A DNA stretch of 14,346 bases from CAYZPB01 sp964568525 (GCA_964568525.1 CAZMPM010000026.1:1-14346), one strand, 5' to 3'. Counted from the stretch's first letter, positions 6,412-14,346 are shown. Numbers and translations are program-made. The notes: generated from the letters alone by a model not told the origin.

Positions 6412-7321
6412 GGAATACAGAGGATTCATTAGAGTAAATTCGTTTTGGCGTAGCAATTTCTATTTGGTATTTCCGGAAGTAATCAATCAAGATTTTTCGG
6501 ATTTCCTTACCCATTAACCAATAATATTCGTCTTTGACAAGACCGACAATCGTATATTTAATGCCGTAGGTATCATTATCAACATCAGTAACACCATAGA
6601 GGTAGATTGGTTCAATTATTTCGCCATTATCGTTACGTAGTAGTTTATCTTCATGTTTAGCATTAATTTCATTACAAGCAAGCTGAATTACATCAGATAC
6701 ATGCTCGATTGAATATTCATAGGAAATAGTAAAGTTGATAATTGGACGCATTAGGTCACGATTGAAATTTATCAACTTTTCAATCGAGTTATTAAGCAGG
6801 TGAACCTTTTTACCAGACCACTCACGAATAACAGTGCTTCGCAAGCCAATCTCTTCAACTGTACCTTTAATCTCACCAATCTGAACATAATCGCCAACTT
6901 GCATCCAGTCCTCAAATAGAATAAAGAAACCGGAAATGATATCTTTAACCAAGTTTTGCGCACCAAAACCAATCGCAATACCTAGAATACCGGCACTAGC
7001 CAAAATTGGCCCAGTCTCAACACCTAAATAGCCAAGAATAATAATGCCGGAAACGATTAATAACACGTATTTTGAGAAAGACAAAAAGATCGATGACAGA
7101 GTTTTCTGCTTCTGTATATCCATTTTTGTCGCTCGAAAGATGCGCCTACTTAATTTGCCCCGAGCCTTCATTAATAACCAGGTAATAATGATTACAATTA
7201 AGATTTTGAATGAAGCGCTGAGGATATTTTCAAGCACCAGTCCAAAATCTTTGTCCGTAAGCGAACTGAAGCCCTCGGTAATATTAGCAAAAAACCTTGT
7301 AAAAATGTTGTCTGCGTCCAT
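6404..7321 (-). CDS. Small-conductance mechanosensitive channel, MscS family
   Basis: MscS channels are homoheptamers that open under membrane tension and release solutes during hypo-osmotic shock. The 305-residue length is close to the E. coli prototype (286). Three hydrophobic segments are seen at about 30-50, 83-102 and 105-140. The last is the pore-lining TM3, with small-residue packing in GILGIAIGFGAQNLVKDIISG, followed by the FEDWMQVGDYVQIG start of the beta domain and a C-terminal alpha/beta domain ending near residue 290. ATG at 7321 is preceded by GGAGG five nt upstream. The gene is divergent from nhaA and shares its control region. A candidate leftward promoter (TTGCTG 7380-7375, TATGAT 7359-7354, 15-bp spacer) is weak. 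The family is certain; ion preference and conductance cannot be read from sequence. Confidence 0.92.
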   Translation of the reverse strand: MDADNIFTRFFANITEGFSSLTDKDFGLVLENILSASFKILIVIIITWLLMKARGKLSRRIFRATKMDIQKQKTLSSIFLSFSKYVLLIVSGIIILGYLGVETGPILASAGILGIAIGFGAQNLVKDIISGFFILFEDWMQVGDYVQIGEIKGTVEEIGLRSTVIREWSGKKVHLLNNSIEKLINFNRDLMRPIINFTISYEYSIEHVSDVIQLACNEINAKHEDKLLRNDNGEIIEPIYLYGVTDVDNDTYGIKYTIVGLVKDEYYWLMGKEIRKILIDYFRKYQIEIATPKRIYSNESSVFQK

Positions 7322-7391
7322 GATAACCTCCAGATAACTGATATTTACAATATATCATAAATTCAATAGCTAATCAGCAACTTAACTTAAA

Positions 7392-7421
7392 TTGACAGTT
7401 TCACGCCAATTAAGATAAAAT
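7392..7421 (+). promoter_or_regulatory. Promoter of the nhaA-pheT series
   Basis: A perfect TTGACA (7392-7397) and TAAAAT (7416-7421) stand 18 bp apart, 41 bp upstream of the nhaA start. AACTTAA (7384-7390) and TTAAGTT (7421-7427) form an inverted repeat around it and could be an operator. No second promoter was noticed in the short gaps downstream. Confidence 0.6.
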
Positions 7422-7462
7422 TAAGTTTATGCAAGATGGGAAAACACAATGGAGGGACTTTG

Positions 7463-8611
7463 ATGGAAAGAGCTTCAAAATTTATTAGGCGATATTCACT
7501 TCCGCTGATTACTGGCGTACTAGTAGCACTATTATGGGCGAATATTCATCCTGAAAGTTATCAAGCTTTTGTATATACGAAGTTTATCGGCAATCTAGAT
7601 TTTCATTTTATAATCCAGAGTGTGTTTATGGCATTCTTTTTTGCTATTGCTGCGGTTGAGATTACACAAAGTTTTCTTCCGGGCGGAGACTTAAACCCGA
7701 TTAGAAAAGCTGTGAATCCATTGATGGCAACTTTTGGCGGTGTGCTTGGGCCAATCGCTTTTTTCTTTCTTTTTAATATGCTGTTTGGCAGTCCGGAGTA
7801 TAGTAAAGGTTGGGCAATCCCAACTGCTACAGACATCGCACTAGCTTGGATGCTTGCACGTTTTGTTTTTGGTGCTAAACACCCAGCCGTGTCTTTTCTA
7901 TTACTTTTAGCTGTTGTTGATGATGGAATAGGCTTGGCGATTATCGCAATCTTTTATCCTGATCCGACAATGCCATTTGCGCCAATCTGGCTTCTAGTGA
8001 CGTTAGCAGGTGTTGCTGTGGCATTCATCTTAAGGAAACTTAATGTTAATAATTATTGGCCTTATTTACTAATTGCCGGTAGTTTAAGTTGGATTGGATT
8101 ATATAACGCTGGCATTAGCCCGGCTTTGTCATTGGTTTTTGTCGTTCCTTTTTTACCGCATCTTTGTGAATCGGACGGCAGTATCCACGAGGATTCCGGT
8201 CCGGGGTTATCAGCACTAAATAAATTTGAGCATCAGTGGAGTGGTTTTGTTGATTACGGACTATTTTTCTTTGGCATATCAAGTGCAGGTGTGTTATTAA
8301 GTGCAGTTGGGCCGCTTACATGGATTGTTCTTTTTTCACTTATTTTTGGCAAAATCATTGGTATCAGCTCTTTTTCATTTGCCGCTACAAAACTTGGATT
8401 CCCGTTACCAACTGGCATGCGCGCAAAAGAGTTAGTAACCGTCAGCCTTGTTGCAGCGATGGGATTAACTGTTGCGCTGTTTGTTAGTGATGTAGCATTC
8501 ACCGACTTTGCTTTGAAGGGAGCGGCGAAGATGGGTGCACTCTTCAGCGCTGGAGTTTTTGTTTTAGCTTTAATAGTAGGTGAGATTTTAAAAATTAAGA
8601 AGATTAATTAG
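7463..8611 (+). CDS. nhaA: Na+/H+ antiporter, NhaA family
   Basis: NhaA exchanges internal Na+ or Li+ for external protons and supports sodium, pH and volume homeostasis. The 382-residue protein is strongly hydrophobic, with about 11-12 membrane segments, near the usual 388. PTATDIALA carries D124, and AVVDDGIG carries D153 and D154. These correspond to the E. coli D133, D163 and D164 ion-binding and transport residues. The segment FFFAIAAVEITQSFLPGG is the family's early motif, and GKIIGI may hold the conserved lysine of TM10. The ATG at 7463 follows GGAGGG (7451-7456) by six nt; the in-frame ATG at 7436 lacks a binding site. It is the first gene of a tight rightward series and is divergent from mscS. 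It belongs to a branch clearly different from E. coli NhaA. Confidence 0.9.
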   Translation: MERASKFIRRYSLPLITGVLVALLWANIHPESYQAFVYTKFIGNLDFHFIIQSVFMAFFFAIAAVEITQSFLPGGDLNPIRKAVNPLMATFGGVLGPIAFFFLFNMLFGSPEYSKGWAIPTATDIALAWMLARFVFGAKHPAVSFLLLLAVVDDGIGLAIIAIFYPDPTMPFAPIWLLVTLAGVAVAFILRKLNVNNYWPYLLIAGSLSWIGLYNAGISPALSLVFVVPFLPHLCESDGSIHEDSGPGLSALNKFEHQWSGFVDYGLFFFGISSAGVLLSAVGPLTWIVLFSLIFGKIIGISSFSFAATKLGFPLPTGMRAKELVTVSLVAAMGLTVALFVSDVAFTDFALKGAAKMGALFSAGVFVLALIVGEILKIKKIN

Positions 8612-8630
8612 TATAGAGGGAGGGATTAGT

Positions 8631-9707
8631 ATGAGTGATTCAGTTTTAATAGTAATTGAAGATTTGACAAATGCGCCAGGGATTTCCGGACATGAGGCGC
8701 CGGCAAGAGAGGTTATGAATAATCAGATAAAAGATTATGCAGACGAGGTTATTGTTGATAATCTTGGTAGCCTGATCGCCCGCAAGGGAAATGAGGGTCC
8801 GCGCATTTTATTGGCAGGACACCTTGATGAGATTGGTTTTATGGTAACGAGAGTCACTGATGAAGGATTTATCAAGTTCCAGACGATCGGCGGCTGGTGG
8901 TCGCAAGTAATCTCTGCACAGCGTGTAAAGGTAATTACTCGCAAGGGTGAAATTCTTGGTGTTGTCGGTTCGCGTCCTCCGCATACTTTAAAAGAGGATG
9001 ATCGCAAAAAACCGGTCGATATAAAGGATCTTTTTATTGATATTGGTGCACAGAGCAAAGCAGAGGTTGAGGCGTTCGGCGTTCGCCCTGGCGATGCAAT
9101 CGTTCCTGATTCTAAATTCACAACGATGGCTAACCCGAAAATGCTACTGGCAAAAGCTGTCGACAACCGTATCGGCTGTGCCGCAGTTGTTGAAGTTTTC
9201 AAACGTCTAAACAACAAAAAAACAGCTAACACAATTTTCGGTGCAGGGACTGTGCAAGAGGAAGTTGGTTTGCGTGGTGCGAAAACATCAGCTTACACTG
9301 TCCAGCCAGATATTGCTTTTGCTGTCGATACTGGGCTTGCTGGTGACACACCTGGTTTTAATCCCGATGATGCTGTCGGTAAAGTTGGCGCTGGGCCACA
9401 GATAATTATTTATGACGCATCAATGGTGCCGCATAAAGGATTACGTGATTTTGTAATTGATACTGCCGAGGAGATAGGGATTCCATATCAGTACTCTACA
9501 CTATCCTTCGGTGGGACAGATGCTGGTTCATTCCATACTTATGGCAGAGGTGTACCATCATTGTTTATTGGAATTCCAACGCGTTATATTCACACGCATG
9601 CGAGTCTTTTCCATCAAGATGATTATGAGAATACGGTTAAACTTTTAATTGCACTAATTGAAAAGCTTGACCATAAAACAGTCGAGCAGATTAAAAAATT
9701 TAGTTAA
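8631..9707 (+). CDS. M42 family metallo-aminopeptidase (CelM/YsdC/FrvX type)
   Basis: M42 enzymes are cytoplasmic di-zinc or di-cobalt aminopeptidases that form tetrahedral dodecamers. Some were once annotated as endoglucanases (CelM) or deblocking/glutamyl aminopeptidases. The 358-residue protein has all expected features: H64 and D66 in AGHLDEIGF, bridging D178 in AVDNRIG, catalytic E210 with E211 in QEEVGLRG, D233 in AVDTG, and a C-terminal metal histidine at H321 in TRYIHTH. The GGTDAG (294-299) motif is also typical. The insertion after about residue 67 is the PDZ-like domain that controls assembly. ATG at 8631 is preceded by GAGGGAGGG. It starts 19 nt after nhaA and is probably cotranscribed. 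Specificity cannot be read from sequence. Confidence 0.92.
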   Translation: MSDSVLIVIEDLTNAPGISGHEAPAREVMNNQIKDYADEVIVDNLGSLIARKGNEGPRILLAGHLDEIGFMVTRVTDEGFIKFQTIGGWWSQVISAQRVKVITRKGEILGVVGSRPPHTLKEDDRKKPVDIKDLFIDIGAQSKAEVEAFGVRPGDAIVPDSKFTTMANPKMLLAKAVDNRIGCAAVVEVFKRLNNKKTANTIFGAGTVQEEVGLRGAKTSAYTVQPDIAFAVDTGLAGDTPGFNPDDAVGKVGAGPQIIIYDASMVPHKGLRDFVIDTAEEIGIPYQYSTLSFGGTDAGSFHTYGRGVPSLFIGIPTRYIHTHASLFHQDDYENTVKLLIALIEKLDHKTVEQIKKFS

Positions 9708-9728
9708 CTTTGATTGAGGGAGATAGTT

Positions 9729-10394
9729 ATGACTAAGCAATTTGCAGTTATCGGTCTAGGACGGTTCGGTAGTAGTGTTGCCTCAGAGATTTATCAGTCA
9801 GGCAATGATGTATTAGGAATTGATATAAGTGAAGATCGAATTGAAAAAAATGTAGACAATGCAACTCAGGTTGTTGCTGCTGATGCGACCGATGAATCAG
9901 TCTTAAAATCACTTGGAATCAGTAATTATGACGTTGTCGTAGTTGCTATTGGTGAGAATATTCAAGCAAGCATTCTTGCGACTTTAATCGTTAAAGAACT
10001 GGGCGTGGGGACTATCGTTGTTAAAGCTCAGAATGATTTGCATGCTAAGGTTCTTTACAAAATTGGTGCCGATAAAGTTTTTTTTGTGGAGCGAGATATG
10101 GGCGTGCGTGTAGCACATTATCTAGTTACGCCTAACATTTTAGATTTTATTGAGCTGTCCGATGATTATCTTATTGCGGAAGTGAAAAGCAGTCCAAAAA
10201 TGGTTGGTAAAAGTATAGCGGAGATTGACATCCGTGCTAGATATGGCTGTAACGTTATCGCACTTAAGAATGGTGAAAAGATTAATGTTGCTCCAAGCGC
10301 TGATGATTTAATTGGACAAGATGATGTTCTTGTTGTGATTGGGGATAAAGATAGTATTCATAGTTTTGAAGAATACGTATCAAGTCGCAAGTAA
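9729..10394 (+). CDS. TrkA/KtrA-type RCK protein, regulatory subunit of K+ transport
   Basis: This is a cytoplasmic gating subunit for Trk/Ktr potassium uptake systems. The 221-residue protein has one RCK_N domain (about 1-125) with the nucleotide-binding motif GLGRFG (9-14) and an acidic residue at the end of strand 2 (GIDIS), and one RCK_C/TrkA_C domain (about 135-218). This size matches KtrA rather than the doubled TrkA of E. coli. In Bacillota the RCK_C domain of KtrA binds c-di-AMP; whether this one does is not visible. ATG at 9729 follows GAGGGAG (9716-9722) by six nt, 21 nt after the peptidase stop. The membrane partner (KtrB/TrkH) is not next to it: both neighbours are soluble enzymes, so it is an orphan here. 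Confidence 0.9.
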   Translation: MTKQFAVIGLGRFGSSVASEIYQSGNDVLGIDISEDRIEKNVDNATQVVAADATDESVLKSLGISNYDVVVVAIGENIQASILATLIVKELGVGTIVVKAQNDLHAKVLYKIGADKVFFVERDMGVRVAHYLVTPNILDFIELSDDYLIAEVKSSPKMVGKSIAEIDIRARYGCNVIALKNGEKINVAPSADDLIGQDDVLVVIGDKDSIHSFEEYVSSRK

Positions 10395-10417
10395 AAACAT
10401 TAGAGAGTGAAGTGTGG

Positions 10418-11212
10418 ATGAATATCGAATCGGTAAATAATCCAAGAGTGGTTGAGTGGAATCACTTAAAGCAGAAAAAGGGTCGCGAACAGCAGGGGCT
10501 CTATCTGCTCGAGGGCAGCAAGCTTATTGCTGAGGCTTTGCAAGCGAAGCAGCAAATTGTAACGCTAATTATCGGCGAAAATTATGAGCCAACTGAGGAA
10601 CTTGCTAAGATATTAGTAAACAGTGACTTAGTCGCTGAGACAATCTATGTTTCGGAGGCAATTATTGCGAAGTTGAGTGATACGATAACTCCGCAGGGGA
10701 TTATCGCAGTCATTCGCAAGCATAACACAACTTTTGCAGAGCTAATAGCAATTGAAAAGCCAATCTTTCTAATTATAGACGAACTCCAAGACCCCGGTAA
10801 TTTAGGGGCGATGGTTCGTAGTGCCGACGCCGCAGGTATAGCTGGTATTATTATCGGCCAAGAGAGTGTTGAGCTATATAATCCAAAGGTGATCCGTTCT
10901 GCAATGGGCTCAATTTTTCATCTGCCAATCGTTGTGGACGCTGATTTGGCGCACGTGCTACCGCTACTAAGAAGTAAGGGTATCAGAATTTATGGTACGA
11001 GTCCGCACGCTGATAATGATTATTATGATATTGATTTAAAAGAGAATATTGCTATTATAATTGGTAACGAGGCAAAAGGGCTTAGCAGCTCGCGCATCGC
11101 AATGGTTGATGAGATGATTCGGATCCCGATTGTTGGCCAGGCGGAGTCGCTAAATGCTGCTATTGCAACAGCGATTATATTGTATGAGCATGTTCGCCAG
11201 CAACAATTATAA
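10418..11212 (+). CDS. TrmH/SpoU-family RNA 2'-O-methyltransferase
   Basis: SpoU-family enzymes use SAM to methylate ribose 2'-OH groups in rRNA or tRNA through a trefoil-knot fold. The 264-residue protein has an N-terminal substrate-binding domain resembling L30e (about 1-98) and the knot domain with three motifs: ELQDPGNLGAMVRSAD (122-137, with the catalytic R134), IIIGNEAKGLS (214-224), and IRIPIVGQAESLNAAIA (235-251). The layout is that of RlmB/YsgA-like rRNA methyltransferases, often found just upstream of pheS in Bacillota. The exact nucleotide is unknown. ATG at 10418 has a GAGAGTGA-like site seven nt upstream; GTG at 10412 is a weaker alternative. It lies 23 nt after the RCK gene and 42 nt before pheS. 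Confidence 0.88.
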   Translation: MNIESVNNPRVVEWNHLKQKKGREQQGLYLLEGSKLIAEALQAKQQIVTLIIGENYEPTEELAKILVNSDLVAETIYVSEAIIAKLSDTITPQGIIAVIRKHNTTFAELIAIEKPIFLIIDELQDPGNLGAMVRSADAAGIAGIIIGQESVELYNPKVIRSAMGSIFHLPIVVDADLAHVLPLLRSKGIRIYGTSPHADNDYYDIDLKENIAIIIGNEAKGLSSSRIAMVDEMIRIPIVGQAESLNAAIATAIILYEHVRQQQL

Positions 11213-11254
11213 TAGGAAATACATAATTTAAAGGGACTGGGTGGGGGTATTTAG

Positions 11255-12289
11255 ATGGGGGAGAAGTTGGAGCAGTTGAAACAAGAGGCGCTGCAAGAGA
11301 TTGTGGAGGCGACAACACTTGCTATGCTGCAAGAAGTAAAGGTCAAATATCTAGGTAAGAAGGGGCCGATTACGGAAGTTTCACGGGGATTGGCGACACT
11401 TTCTGTTGAAGAACGCCCGCTTGTTGGGCAAGCAATTAACCTTTTGAAAGATGAGTTGGAAGCAAGTATTACAACTAAAGAGAAATTGCTAAAAAAAGAG
11501 CAGGTTGAGCGCCAATTACAAGCTGAAAATATCGATGTGACCCTACCAGGCAAGCCAATTTACCAAGCTAATGCTCATCCGTTAAGCGGCATTATTGCTG
11601 AGATCGAAGACATTTTTATTGGTATGGGATTTGAGGTTGCTGAAGGACCGGAAGTGGAAAGTGATTTCTATAACTTTGAGGCTTTAAATCTTCCAAAGGA
11701 TCACCCAGCTCGTGCAATGCAGGACTCCTTTTACATAACGGAGGAAATTCTGCTACGGACACATACTTCACCAGTGCAAATCCGCTCGATGCTTGCTCAT
11801 AAAGGACAAGGTCCAGTTAAAATTATCTGTCCAGGTGCTGTTTACCGCCGCGACGATGATGATGCAACGCACTCACATCAATTTACCCAGATTGAGTGTT
11901 TGGTTGTAGATAAACAGATTGCCATGTCGGATTTAAAAGGGTTGCTGTTAAGTTTTGCACAAGAGATGTTCGGTTCAGAGACACAGATTCGTTTACGACC
12001 AAGCTTTTTTCCGTTTACCGAGCCAAGTGTTGAGGTTGATGTAAGTTGTTTCTTCTGCCATGGTGAGGGTTGTAATATCTGTAAACAGACTGGCTGGATT
12101 GAGATACTTGGTGCAGGTATAGTACATCCGAATGTATTGGAGAATGCTGGTTTTGATTCGACTGAATATACCGGCCTCGCATTAGGTTTGGGTGTTGAGC
12201 GAGTTGCAATGTTAAAATACGGGATTGAGGATATTCGTCATTTCTATACTAACGATTTACGATTCCTTGAACAGTTCAGGATAATATAG
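11255..12289 (+). CDS. pheS: Phenylalanine--tRNA ligase alpha subunit
   Basis: PheS is the catalytic subunit of the heterotetrameric class II synthetase that charges tRNA-Phe. The 344-residue protein has an N-terminal coiled coil (about 1-90) that contacts tRNA, class II motif 2 (about 193-214, with YRRDDDDATHSHQF), FFPFTEPSVEVD (251-262) in the phenylalanine pocket, four cysteines C265, C268, C273 and C276 in the CX2CX4CX2C arrangement seen in bacterial PheS, and motif 3 at 307-320 with R316. Motif 3 reads GLALGLG where GFAFGLG is the form I expect. ATG at 11255 follows GGTGGGG (11240-11246) by eight nt. Only 42 nt lie upstream, so there is no room for the T-box leader found before many Bacillota pheS genes. 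pheT follows after 9 nt. Confidence 0.97.
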   Translation: MGEKLEQLKQEALQEIVEATTLAMLQEVKVKYLGKKGPITEVSRGLATLSVEERPLVGQAINLLKDELEASITTKEKLLKKEQVERQLQAENIDVTLPGKPIYQANAHPLSGIIAEIEDIFIGMGFEVAEGPEVESDFYNFEALNLPKDHPARAMQDSFYITEEILLRTHTSPVQIRSMLAHKGQGPVKIICPGAVYRRDDDDATHSHQFTQIECLVVDKQIAMSDLKGLLLSFAQEMFGSETQIRLRPSFFPFTEPSVEVDVSCFFCHGEGCNICKQTGWIEILGAGIVHPNVLENAGFDSTEYTGLALGLGVERVAMLKYGIEDIRHFYTNDLRFLEQFRII

Positions 12290-12293
12290 GAGG
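12288..12293 (+). promoter_or_regulatory. pheT ribosome binding site overlapping the pheS stop
   Basis: A perfect AGGAGG begins inside the TAG stop of pheS (12287-12289) and stands five nt before the pheT ATG. This suggests translational coupling and equal output of the two subunits. Confidence 0.7.
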
Positions 12294-12298
12294 GCGAC

Positions 12299-14346
12299 AT
12301 GAGAGTATCGTACAATTGGTTAGCAGAATATGTTGATCTAAAAGATATTACCCCTTATGAGTTAGCTGATAAGTTGACTGCTGCCGGGGTAGAAGTTGAT
12401 GCCGTGATCGAGGAAGGCAAAGGCATCGAAAATGTTGTTGTCGGCTATGTCCGCGAATGTGGGCAACATCCAAATGCGGAGCGCCTAAGTCTCTGTCAAG
12501 TGGAACTAGCTGGCGGCGTAATTGAGCAGATAATTTGTGGTGCAGCAAATGTTGCTAAGGGGCAGAAGGTTGCTGTTGCACAGGTTGGCGCTGTACTACC
12601 CGGTGATTTTGTCATTAAAAAGGCAAAGCTTCGTGGTATTGAGTCTTGCGGTATGATTTGCTCGGTTGAAGAACTCGGTTTGGACAAAAAATTCTTCAGC
12701 AAAGAGGTTGCTGAAGGTATTCTTGTTTTAGATGAAAAGGAACAGATTGGGACAGATATCCGCGATGTACTGGGCTTAAATGATATTATTTTAGACCTCG
12801 CTTTGACGCCTAACCGTGCCGATTGTCTAAGCATGATCGGTGTTGCTTATGAGGTTGCTGCGATTTTTGATTGCGAGATTCATCTGCCTGAGCTTAAACT
12901 TACTAACAAAATCGACACTTCCAATCGCGTCAAGATTGAGCTTTCCGCACCAGATGGGTGCCCGCACTATGCGGCTCGCTTAGTGACCAATGTCAAAGTT
13001 GCTGAGTCACCTGAGTGGTTGCGTAACCGCCTGATTGCTGGTGGAATTCGACCGATTAATAATTTAGTTGATATAACAAACTATGTTCTACTTGAATATG
13101 GGCAGCCGTTGCATGCTTTTGACTTTAGTGCAGTTAAAGGTGGCCTTATCGATGTTCGTTATGCAAGAGAAAATGAGATTCTCGTTACATTAGATGGACA
13201 AGAGCGTAAACTTGATTCGGAGATGCTTTTAATTACTGACAAAGAAAAAGCAATTGCTCTTGCTGGGGTAATGGGGGGAGCTAATAGCGAAATCGTTACG
13301 GAAACAACTGAAGTTTTGTTAGAATCAGCATTCTTTAACAATCTATCTGTTGGTAGAACTGCTCGTAAATTGGATTTGCGTTCGGAGGCAAGCACACGCT
13401 TTGAGAAAGGTGTTGATCCGAATCGGATTTATGCGGCGGTTAATCGTGCGGCTGAGTTGCTAGTTGAGATAGCAGGTGCCACGATTATTGGTGATATCTA
13501 TGAAGCGAAGGTTCACGAGCCGGTCGAACGAGAAATACAACTTAATCCGAATAAGCAGAATAGTATTATCGGAACAGCGATGACGATTGAAGAGATGTTA
13601 GATATTTTTCGACGTTTACGTTTTTCCGTTAAGGAGACAGCTACTGGATTAGTAGTTCAAGTCCCTTCAAGAAGAGGCGACATTTCGATTCAAGAAGACT
13701 TGGCAGAAGAGTTGGCAAGAATTTATGGCTATGAAAATATACCAACAACATTGCCGGTTAGCCTTTATACCCGCGGACATTTAACTGCGAAGCAGAAACT
13801 GACACGACGTGTTAAAAACAATCTTGAGTCGGCAGGTTTAGCTGAAATCATTAGCTATACGCTTGTTTCGCAAGATAGTGTTGAGCGTAAAAATAATCTC
13901 TATCCTGACTCAAAACCAATTAGGCTACTTGCACCATTAAGCGAAGAACGTGAATATTTGAGAACACAGCTGTTAAGCAATCTGCTAGAGATTGCTGAAT
14001 ATAATGCGAACAGGCAAATGTCTGATGTTCGAATTTTTGAAATAGGACAAGTCTTTAGTGAAGGCTCTGTTAATCCTGACTTTCCAGTTACTGAACGCAA
14101 AATTCTTGCTGGTCTATTAATGGGTAATTTGCCGAGACATTGGACGGGACAGGCTGAGGCCGTTGATTTCTACTACACCAAAGGGGTGGTCGAAGAGCTT
14201 TTCCGCGAGTTAGGTCTTACTAACATTGAGTATAGTGCGGTTAATCTTTCTGGCTATCATCCAGGACGGACTGCCGAAATATTATATAAAGGTAAGCGTT
14301 TAGGCTATGTTGGGGAAGCTCATCCCGATATTACCGAGCAATATGA
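12299..14346 (+). CDS. pheT: Phenylalanine--tRNA ligase beta subunit, 3' end cut by window edge
   Basis: PheT is the larger, structural and editing subunit of phenylalanyl-tRNA synthetase. 682 residues are visible in an open frame, out of the usual 790-810. The N-terminal start MRVSYNWLAEYVD is typical. An OB-fold tRNA-binding domain (about 40-150) holds HPNAERLSLCQV. The B3/B4 editing domain (about 210-385) holds NNLVDITNYVLLEYGQPLH and LRSEASTRFEKGVDP. The B5 domain (about 405-475) ends in VPSRRGDI and EELARIYGYENIP, and a catalytic-like core starts near 490. The C-terminal FDX-ACB anticodon-binding domain lies beyond the window. The ATG at 12299 follows AGGAGG by five nt, 9 nt after the pheS stop. 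Confidence 0.96.
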   Translation, partial: MRVSYNWLAEYVDLKDITPYELADKLTAAGVEVDAVIEEGKGIENVVVGYVRECGQHPNAERLSLCQVELAGGVIEQIICGAANVAKGQKVAVAQVGAVLPGDFVIKKAKLRGIESCGMICSVEELGLDKKFFSKEVAEGILVLDEKEQIGTDIRDVLGLNDIILDLALTPNRADCLSMIGVAYEVAAIFDCEIHLPELKLTNKIDTSNRVKIELSAPDGCPHYAARLVTNVKVAESPEWLRNRLIAGGIRPINNLVDITNYVLLEYGQPLHAFDFSAVKGGLIDVRYARENEILVTLDGQERKLDSEMLLITDKEKAIALAGVMGGANSEIVTETTEVLLESAFFNNLSVGRTARKLDLRSEASTRFEKGVDPNRIYAAVNRAAELLVEIAGATIIGDIYEAKVHEPVEREIQLNPNKQNSIIGTAMTIEEMLDIFRRLRFSVKETATGLVVQVPSRRGDISIQEDLAEELARIYGYENIPTTLPVSLYTRGHLTAKQKLTRRVKNNLESAGLAEIISYTLVSQDSVERKNNLYPDSKPIRLLAPLSEEREYLRTQLLSNLLEIAEYNANRQMSDVRIFEIGQVFSEGSVNPDFPVTERKILAGLLMGNLPRHWTGQAEAVDFYYTKGVVEELFRELGLTNIEYSAVNLSGYHPGRTAEILYKGKRLGYVGEAHPDITEQY

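Noticed and set aside
11213..11254. T-box or other riboswitch before pheS
   Set aside because: The gap is 42 nt, far too short, with no terminator hairpin or T-box sequence.
1..14346. CRISPR arrays, phage genes, insertion sequences, tRNA genes, defence or toxin-antitoxin pairs
   Set aside because: I looked for repeat-spacer structure, transposase or integrase motifs, terminal inverted repeats and tRNA-like folds and found none. Nearly all of the sequence is covered by housekeeping or transport genes and short control regions.

Overview
The window is an ordinary-looking stretch of a low-to-moderate GC bacterial chromosome. Gene content and signals point to the Bacillota: strong AGGAGG/AGGTG ribosome binding sites, frequent TTG and GTG starts, sigma-A-type promoters, a YumC-type ferredoxin-NADP reductase, a 3D-domain wall protein, a KtrA/TrkA-type RCK protein, and the futalosine (mqn) route to menaquinone. 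An anaerobic or facultative member such as a Negativicute or Clostridium relative is a guess; the window holds no 16S rRNA or other decisive marker.

Layout. Positions 1-2971 are a leftward operon: a type 2 ferredoxin-NADP reductase, then two different MqnE-like radical SAM proteins in tandem; the second runs off the left edge. A 191-bp divergent control region (2972-3162) separates it from a rightward gene for a membrane-anchored 3D-domain protein, which ends at a strong hairpin terminator. Next come rightward pepA (M17 aminopeptidase) and tyrA (prephenate dehydrogenase). Between them lies a consensus promoter followed about 30 bp later by an intrinsic terminator, so tyrA looks attenuated. 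tyrA converges on a leftward mscS-family channel gene, and one bidirectional terminator serves both. A second divergent region (7322-7462) launches mscS leftward and a long rightward series: nhaA, an M42 aminopeptidase, a TrkA/KtrA-type RCK protein, a SpoU-type rRNA methyltransferase, pheS and pheT. PheT is cut by the right edge. Gaps in that series are 9-42 nt with no terminator seen, so it may be one operon.

How the genes may work together. The reductase could supply electrons, through ferredoxin or flavodoxin, to the [4Fe-4S] clusters of the two radical SAM enzymes. MscS, NhaA and the RCK protein form an ion and osmotic homeostasis group around one divergent promoter region. The methyltransferase and PheST belong to translation. 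I see no CRISPR array, prophage, insertion sequence, tRNA or rRNA gene, and no clearly new multi-gene system. The points most worth following are the tyrA leader, the paired MqnE paralogs behind a reductase, and the orphan RCK protein in an antiporter operon.
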